Below are positions 5,803 to 9,686 of a DNA stretch of 9,686 bases, in pieces (positions within the stretch are counted from its first letter, which is position 1; each line of letters opens with the position of its first letter). The DNA lies in NCBI GenBank assembly GCA_024691145.1, contig JAILNW010000430.1, positions 1 to 9,686 of the forward strand, read 5' to 3'. Below the pieces are notes generated by a model. The model worked only from the letters and a program-made list of their open reading frames with translations. It ran no database searches and had not been told where the DNA came from. The DNA is from Lachnospiraceae bacterium (GTDB lineage Bacteria > Bacillota > Clostridia > Lachnospirales > Lachnospiraceae). The translations under genes and the position numbers were made by a program.

Positions 5803-5833
5803 AATAAGACCGACAAGAACTGCCGGCCTTATT
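5803..5833 (-). terminator. Hairpin terminator of the polyphosphate operon
   Basis: A 13-bp stem with two G-U wobbles (5803-5815 with 5821-5833) surrounds a 5-base loop on the minus strand. It lies 27 bases past the DUF4956 stop codon. The following tract (ATCATTTCATT) is only moderately T-rich, so some read-through into the coiled-coil gene is possible. Confidence 0.65.
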
Positions 5834-5860
5834 ACTGTGAAATTTATTTACTTTTTATTT

Positions 5861-6523
5861 TTAGAGGGCATCTTTTAAAACTACTTTGCTACAAACTATA
5901 TTAAGATTTCCATTGCGGCATCTTAAATCATCTATAAATTCTTTAGGTACATTAGTACCTCTTAATCTTATTCTATACTGAAGTTCAAATAATGTTCCCA
6001 TATTCGTTGTCTTTACTCTTTCAAGTTCACTTTCCTTTGTATACTTTGCAAATAAATCATCGAATAATCCATCATAATCTAATCCTTCAGGAATTGTAAT
6101 CTTAAGCGTTCTCTCTGCATCGCTTTCCTTGCCAAAATTAACTGCTGTTAAGAAGAACATTGCTATAGCAATTACAAGGAAGAATGCAACTGCCAGTGTA
6201 ACATATCCCATACCAGTTGCAAGACCTATTGTCATTGCAAGAAAAATTGCACCTATTTCCTTGGCTGTTCCTGGTGCCGAACGAAATCTTACAAGACTAA
6301 ATGCTCCGGCAACAGCTACGCTTGCACCAATATTGCCATTAACTAACATTATAATCACCTGAACAATTGCAGGTATTAAAGCAAGTGTAATTAAAAATGA
6401 CTGTGATGACTTTCCTTTAAACATACATATGATGGAAGTTGCAATTCCAAGTACCAAAGATACTGCCATACATATAAAAAACGACTCCACTGTTAACTCT
6501 GTAGAAATAATTGAATTAAACAT
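5861..6523 (-). CDS. DUF4956 membrane protein, polyphosphate polymerase partner
   Basis: A 220-residue integral membrane protein. Hydrophobic segments lie at about 14-34, 42-62, 66-78, 92-105 and 108-128. The family signature A-F-S-L-V-R-F-R-S-A-P-G-T-A-K-E-I-G-A-I (74-93) sits between the third and fourth. A soluble cytoplasmic C-terminal domain of about 90 residues follows (A-E-R-T-L-K-I-T-I-P-E-G and on). DUF4956 genes are commonly found beside VTC-type polyphosphate polymerases. A role as the membrane component for export or anchoring is inferred, by analogy with the membrane part of the yeast VTC complex. The longest frame would start at 6559 inside the polymerase gene. The AAGGAGG SD instead favours ATG at 6523 (nine bases from GGAGG) over ATG at 6529 (three bases). 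The chosen start overlaps the polymerase stop within ATGTTTAA, which indicates translational coupling. Confidence 0.85.
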   Translation of the reverse strand: MFNSIISTELTVESFFICMAVSLVLGIATSIICMFKGKSSQSFLITLALIPAIVQVIIMLVNGNIGASVAVAGAFSLVRFRSAPGTAKEIGAIFLAMTIGLATGMGYVTLAVAFFLVIAIAMFFLTAVNFGKESDAERTLKITIPEGLDYDGLFDDLFAKYTKESELERVKTTNMGTLFELQYRIRLRGTNVPKEFIDDLRCRNGNLNIVCSKVVLKDAL

Positions 6524-7289
6524 AAGCATACGCCTCCTTACTAACACCTGCTGCCACATAGCTATTCTGCTTACTATAAGCTCCTATAGTATATGGCAAT
6601 ATATAATTTTTATAACATGTTCCATACTTTGAAAATGATATTGGTCTTATTTCCAGTCCATCAAGTAAGTGACTTAACCATAAAGGACAAGTTCCAGGAA
6701 TCTTTATTTCCATTAAAACCCTGTCATCATTTATAATAGGAAGTCCCTTATCTCCATATCTTAAATCAAGATAATTAGCTCTGTATCGTAAATTTGTATC
6801 AAATGTAATTCTTAGTTCCGGATCCTCTATACCTGCAAATGCAAGTCTGTCATATCCTATAAAGACCTTTGGCTTTGACCTATACATATTCTGAAAATAT
6901 AAAATCTCTTTTCTTATCTGGGCATTCTTCTCGTCTTCCACATAACCATTTAAATAAGCCTCAACCTGATCTGCCCTTGTTGTTATTCTTCTTTTGTAAA
7001 CAACACCATCATACTTTTTCTTAATTTCAATAAAAACTTTGCTGTCATTAGCTGGTGTTCCATAACTTCTTACTCTGAGTTTTTCTTTATAAACAGGCTT
7101 TTCTATGGAATTTCTTATAAGTCCGAAACTGTCTGTATCATAATAAATATTACAGATAGTATACTTTCCATACTCATCCTGTTTCATATAAGGCATCATA
7201 TAATTTAGTAAAAGATTCGCCTTATCAGGTGTCAGAAAATACTTCTTTTCATATCTTTTAAAACTAAACTTATCTCTCTGTACTGCCAT
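6516..7289 (-). CDS. VTC-domain polyphosphate polymerase
   Basis: A soluble 257-residue protein of the VTC fold in the triphosphate tunnel enzyme class. It is expected to make inorganic polyphosphate from ATP, as the catalytic domain of yeast Vtc4 does. The basic and acidic tunnel residues of the family are all visible: R-Y-E-K-K-Y-F-L (12-19), K-L-R-V-R (70-74), I-E-I-K-K-K (87-92), Y-K-R-R-I (98-102), F-D-T-N-L-R-Y-R (163-170), M-E-I-K (193-196) and the late S-K-Y (220-222). The E194 and K196 pair matches the metal and phosphate binding strand near the C-terminus. AGGAGGG five bases before the ATG fixes the start. It is the first gene of an operon with DUF4956, which it overlaps by 8 bases. 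Four phased operator-like repeats lie upstream of its -10. The eukaryotic SPX sensor domain is absent, so control is probably transcriptional. Confidence 0.9.
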   Translation of the reverse strand: MAVQRDKFSFKRYEKKYFLTPDKANLLLNYMMPYMKQDEYGKYTICNIYYDTDSFGLIRNSIEKPVYKEKLRVRSYGTPANDSKVFIEIKKKYDGVVYKRRITTRADQVEAYLNGYVEDEKNAQIRKEILYFQNMYRSKPKVFIGYDRLAFAGIEDPELRITFDTNLRYRANYLDLRYGDKGLPIINDDRVLMEIKIPGTCPLWLSHLLDGLEIRPISFSKYGTCYKNYILPYTIGAYSKQNSYVAAGVSKEAYAYV

Positions 7290-7340
7290 ATATATCCCTC
7301 CTAACTACTGTTTATGTGTTCTCCCCTTATTTATGATATC

Positions 7341-7346
7341 ATTATA
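7341..7346 (-). promoter_or_regulatory. -10 box of the polyphosphate operon
   Basis: A perfect TATAAT lies about 52 bases upstream of the polymerase ATG, with transcription expected from near 7334. The hexamer 17 bases upstream reads AGGTTA, not a -35, and is part of a phased repeat array. The promoter therefore probably needs an activator. Confidence 0.6.
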
Positions 7347-7352
7347 TATTTA

Positions 7353-7396
7353 TTTCCTAAAACTAACCTAAAGGAAACCTTAAATTAACCTAAAGA
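7353..7396 (-). promoter_or_regulatory. Four 11-bp direct repeats: response-regulator operator
   Basis: Read on the minus strand the four units are TCTTTAGGTTA, ATTTAAGGTTT, CCTTTAGGTTA and GTTTTAGGAAA. TT, then any A or T, then AGG is present in all four at exactly 11-bp spacing, one DNA turn apart. The array ends six bases before the -10 and covers the -35 region. Direct repeats at 11 bp overlapping the -35 are the hallmark of OmpR/PhoB-type winged-helix activators. The repeats are seen in the sequence; the identity of the regulator is inferred. Confidence 0.65.
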
Positions 7397-7416
7397 TTTT
7401 ACCATTAATTTTTCAC

Positions 7417-7449
7417 AAAAAAGTTCCCCTTAATTTTCATTAAGAGGAA
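7417..7449 (-). terminator. Intrinsic terminator of the alarmone synthetase gene
   Basis: An 11-bp stem with one G-U wobble, TTCCTCTTAAT with ATTAAGGGGAA (7439-7449 with 7424-7434), surrounds a 4-base loop on the minus strand. A C and six Ts (7417-7422) follow. It lies just past the stop codon and separates this gene from the polyphosphate operon. Confidence 0.9.
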
Positions 7450-7467
7450 TTCTAACATCTTATTAAT

Positions 7468-8205
7468 TTAGTAAAGACTTGTCACAAAATCAACCTGAGA
7501 GTCTTCATTATCATCATCACTAAACACTTCTGCTATCTCTTCTGTTACTTCCTTATACTCAGCAAGAACCTCATCTCTCTTGAACTCCTTAAGTTCCTCA
7601 TTAATAGAAAGCATCTTACGGTCCAGATATGAAACAATATCTGCGCACTCCTTTAATTCCTTACGAATATTAGCAGGAGCATTGCCTTCATACTTATAAT
7701 AAATCTTATGTTCAAGACTTGCCCAGAAATCCATGGCAATGGTTCTTATCTGAATCTCAACCTTTGTCTCAACCGCTCTGTCCGAAAGATAAACAGGAAC
7801 TGAAACTATCATATGATAGCTTGAATAACCATTTGGCTTCGGACAAGCAATATAATCCTTTACTTTAATTACCTTTATGTCATCCTGCTTTGCAAGAAGA
7901 TCTGCTATTCTGTATATATCAGAAGTAAAACTGCATATAATTCTGATACCTGCCATATCATTGCAGTACTCCATAACATTATCAAGAGTAAGATCCTTGC
8001 CATATCTGCGCATCTTCTTCTCAATGCTCTGAGGAGACTTAATTCTTGAAGTAATATGCTCTATAGGATTATATTGATTATTAATCTTAAATTCATTATT
8101 AATTATCTCTAATTTTGTATTAATCTCTTTAAGTGCTGAATCATAAAGATGCATCATCTTTCTTGTTCTGTCAACACTGTTACCATAAAACATCGGTAAT
8201 TCCAT
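7468..8205 (-). CDS. Small alarmone synthetase (RelQ/SasB-like GTP pyrophosphokinase)
   Basis: A cytoplasmic enzyme of 245 residues that transfers pyrophosphate from ATP to GTP or GDP, making (p)ppGpp. It has only the synthetase domain. The hydrolase domain and the TGS and ACT regions of long RelA/Rel proteins are absent. Visible motifs are I-T-S-R-I-K-S-P-Q-S-I-E-K-K (51-64) for ATP binding, D-M-A-G-I-R-I (83-89) with the metal-binding Asp, D-Y-I-A-C-P-K-P-N-G-Y-S-S-Y-H (117-131) for the GTP-side loop, and E-I-Q-I-R-T (150-155) with the catalytic Glu. W-A-S-L-E-H-K follows. It is about 30 residues longer than B. subtilis SasB, mostly in an acidic C-terminal tail (226-240). GAGG six bases before the ATG fixes the start. 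It is transcribed separately, between the kinase and the polyphosphate operon. Catalytic residues appear intact. Confidence 0.92.
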   Translation of the reverse strand: MELPMFYGNSVDRTRKMMHLYDSALKEINTKLEIINNEFKINNQYNPIEHITSRIKSPQSIEKKMRRYGKDLTLDNVMEYCNDMAGIRIICSFTSDIYRIADLLAKQDDIKVIKVKDYIACPKPNGYSSYHMIVSVPVYLSDRAVETKVEIQIRTIAMDFWASLEHKIYYKYEGNAPANIRKELKECADIVSYLDRKMLSINEELKEFKRDEVLAEYKEVTEEIAEVFSDDDNEDSQVDFVTSLY

Positions 8206-8220
8206 ACTTTACCTCATTTC

Positions 8221-8250
8221 CTACAACGATAAGAAAATCCCCATCATCAT
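8221..8250 (-). CDS. Possible nine-codon leader ORF
   Basis: This short frame, M-M-M-G-I-F-L-S-L and a TAG, lies in the leader of the alarmone synthetase. It has a good SD, GGAAGGG (8258-8264), seven bases before its first ATG. Its stop codon lies 15 bases before the synthetase ATG, next to the main gene's GAGG SD. Ribosomes terminating there could affect synthetase initiation. It is too short for any coding statistics, so it may be chance. Confidence 0.25.
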   Translation of the reverse strand: MMMGIFLSL

Positions 8251-8297
8251 ATCAATACCCTTCCATTAAATAAGCTAACAGTTATACATACACTTTC

Positions 8298-8306
8298 ATT
8301 GTAACA
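8298..8306 (-). promoter_or_regulatory. Possible extended -10 promoter of the alarmone synthetase
   Basis: TGTTACAAT gives a -10 of TACAAT (8298-8303) with an extended TG. No good -35 is present. It lies about 30 bases past the kinase stop codon and would give a leader of about 85 bases containing the nine-codon ORF. No terminator is seen after the kinase gene, so read-through is also possible. Confidence 0.45.
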
Positions 8307-8334
8307 TAAAAATATGAACAAAGTTTGAATTATT

Positions 8335-9686
8335 CTACATAATTTTAGGAAAAGTTATCTCAAAGCTGGAACCTTTACCATACTGGCTTGTTACAACTAT
8401 CTTTCCTGTATGCTTTAAAAATATTAATTTTGCAAGAGACAAACCTAAACCATTACCACTGATTTTTTTATTTCTTATGGTATCTGCCCTGTAAAATCTG
8501 TCAAATATTTTCTCTAGTTCCTCTTTCTTCATACCATAGCCACTGTCTTTTATTTCTACCATACTTTGTCCAAACTCATTGGTTTTGCAGGATACACATA
8601 TAACTGCTCCATCTGGAGAATATTTAATAGCATTATCTATTAAAACTCTGAGAGCCTGTTTTATAGCCTGCTTGTCACCATAAATAAGTGCATTTTCAAG
8701 ATAATCAGATTGAAAAACCTTATTATCTTTAACCATCTTCATCTCTCTTATTAAATCTTCAACAATAGGTCTAAGGTTAATAATCTTCTTATCTAATTTA
8801 AGTGTTTTCTTGTCATGTCTTGATAGGAATAATAATTTTTCCACAAGTTCCTTCATACTTTGAGACTCTTCTTTTATGGCAGTTATTGCTTCCTCCATAA
8901 TAGCCTCATCATTTTTGCCCCATCTGTCTACCATGTTAATATAACCCTGTATAACAGCAATAGGGGTTCTAAGTTCATGTGATGCATCCGATACAAACTG
9001 TTTCTGGCTTTCATAAGAAGTATCAAGTCTGTCAAGCATGTCATTAATTGTAATTGCCAGATCCTTTAGCTCATCTTTGGTACCATAAATATTCAGTCTG
9101 TCACTGCTTAAATTATTAACAGACATCTTATTAACAGTATATGCCATCTGGTCAATAGTTCTAAATATCGGATTCATACGTCTTATACCGCCGGTAGACA
9201 TTATAATTGTAAGAATAACAATTACTACTATCATAATACCTGCAAGCTTTATAAATACATTTACCTCCGTTGAAAAATCAATCTGGTAAACAATCTTACA
9301 CTGGACACCTCTTATATTAATATTTTTCTCTTCTTTAAAATATAAACTTTTATCTGGTCCCTTTGCTTCAAAATATGCATTTTTTAAAATATTACATCTG
9401 TCAACATAAAAGTGTCCAAAGGAATCATCATATATTATATTGCCCTTATCATCATAAATTCTCATAACGATATCTGTAAGATAACGAGGATTTATTCTCT
9501 GATAATAAATCCTGTCATCCATCTCATTTTTATCGATAATCTCATTATTATCTTCAACATTGGCAACAATAATATCCATACTTTTATCAATAGATGTTTC
9601 TGTTATCTTTAAAAATAACAGGAAAAATATAAGTATTATAACTATTCCAAATATAAACATAATTGATGCATAAATAGATGCTATCT
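8335..9686 (-). CDS. Sensor histidine kinase, N-terminus cut by window edge
   Basis: A membrane-bound two-component sensor kinase. The frame stays open to the window edge, so the true start may lie outside; the first ATG inside is at 9660 (441 residues). Numbering from that Met, a first membrane segment lies at 1-18, an extracytoplasmic sensing region at about 25-132, and a second membrane segment at 135-155. A HAMP linker follows to about 212. The dimerisation box F-V-S-D-A-S-H-E-L-R-T-P has the phosphorylated H228. The ATPase domain shows the N-box L-I-D-N-A-I-K-Y-S (340-348), the G1 box D-S-G-Y-G-M (372-377), the F-box F-D-R-F-Y (386-390) and the G2 box G-N-G-L-G-L (402-407). It should autophosphorylate and pass phosphate to an OmpR-class response regulator, probably encoded just upstream and outside the window. 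The signal is unknown. Confidence 0.93.
   Translation of the reverse strand, partial: IASIYASIMFIFGIVIILIFFLLFLKITETSIDKSMDIIVANVEDNNEIIDKNEMDDRIYYQRINPRYLTDIVMRIYDDKGNIIYDDSFGHFYVDRCNILKNAYFEAKGPDKSLYFKEEKNINIRGVQCKIVYQIDFSTEVNVFIKLAGIMIVVIVILTIIMSTGGIRRMNPIFRTIDQMAYTVNKMSVNNLSSDRLNIYGTKDELKDLAITINDMLDRLDTSYESQKQFVSDASHELRTPIAVIQGYINMVDRWGKNDEAIMEEAITAIKEESQSMKELVEKLLFLSRHDKKTLKLDKKIINLRPIVEDLIREMKMVKDNKVFQSDYLENALIYGDKQAIKQALRVLIDNAIKYSPDGAVICVSCKTNEFGQSMVEIKDSGYGMKKEELEKIFDRFYRADTIRNKKISGNGLGLSLAKLIFLKHTGKIVVTSQYGKGSSFEITFPKIM

Noticed and set aside
6524..6559. Upstream start of the DUF4956 gene at 6559
   Set aside because: It would overlap the polymerase gene by 44 bases and has no SD, whereas AAGGAGG is well placed for the ATG at 6523.
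9661..9686. Kinase start at ATG 9660 as a complete gene
   Set aside because: The frame remains open upstream to the window edge with hydrophobic or small residues (I-A-S-I-Y-A-S-I) that look like part of the first membrane segment, so the gene is treated as partial.

Overview
The window is A+T-rich DNA with strong Shine-Dalgarno (SD) sequences, consensus vegetative promoters and intrinsic terminators. It carries a large SRP RNA with an Alu domain of the Bacillus/Clostridia type. Together with the gene families present (a DUF6128-like protein, a three-S1-domain protein, a short alarmone synthetase, and a polyphosphate polymerase paired with DUF4956), this points to a Clostridia chromosome, probably a Lachnospiraceae gut or rumen bacterium. 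No transposase, integrase, phage gene, tRNA, rRNA or CRISPR array was seen.

Layout. 1-650: no recognised gene, but a perfect consensus promoter (505-533, minus) fires leftward into a stretch holding only a doubtful 55-codon ORF. 649-1016: SRP RNA (ffs, minus) with its own perfect promoter and terminator. 1019-1492: tadA (minus), whose stop codon almost touches the ffs -35 box. 1530-1686: divergent promoter region, and an odd leader hairpin in front of a RimJ/RimL-type acetyltransferase (1684-2235, plus). 2274-3197: DUF6128-like protein of unknown function (minus). 3362-4276: S1-domain RNA-binding protein (plus), ending in a terminator shared with the convergent gene. 4327-5715: tail-anchored coiled-coil protein with twelve exact 11-residue repeats (minus). 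5861-7289: two-gene operon (minus) of a VTC-type polyphosphate polymerase and the membrane protein DUF4956, overlapping by 8 bases. Four 11-bp direct repeats lie just upstream of its -10. 7468-8205: single-domain (p)ppGpp synthetase (minus) with a possible nine-codon leader ORF. 8335-9686: sensor histidine kinase (minus), cut by the window edge.

How the parts may work together. The left side is translation and protein-targeting housekeeping: SRP RNA, tRNA editing, and a ribosome-type S1 protein. The right side looks like stress or nutrient signalling: sensor kinase, alarmone synthetase and polyphosphate polymerase. The phased repeats that take the place of the -35 box of the polyphosphate operon suggest activation by an OmpR/PhoB-type response regulator. 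A regulator gene just outside the window, next to the kinase, is the obvious candidate, but it cannot be seen here.

The most notable observations are the phased operator in front of the polyphosphate operon, the orphan perfect promoter at 505-533, and the repeat protein at 4327-5715, whose sequence switches from a 7-residue to an 11-residue aromatic register.
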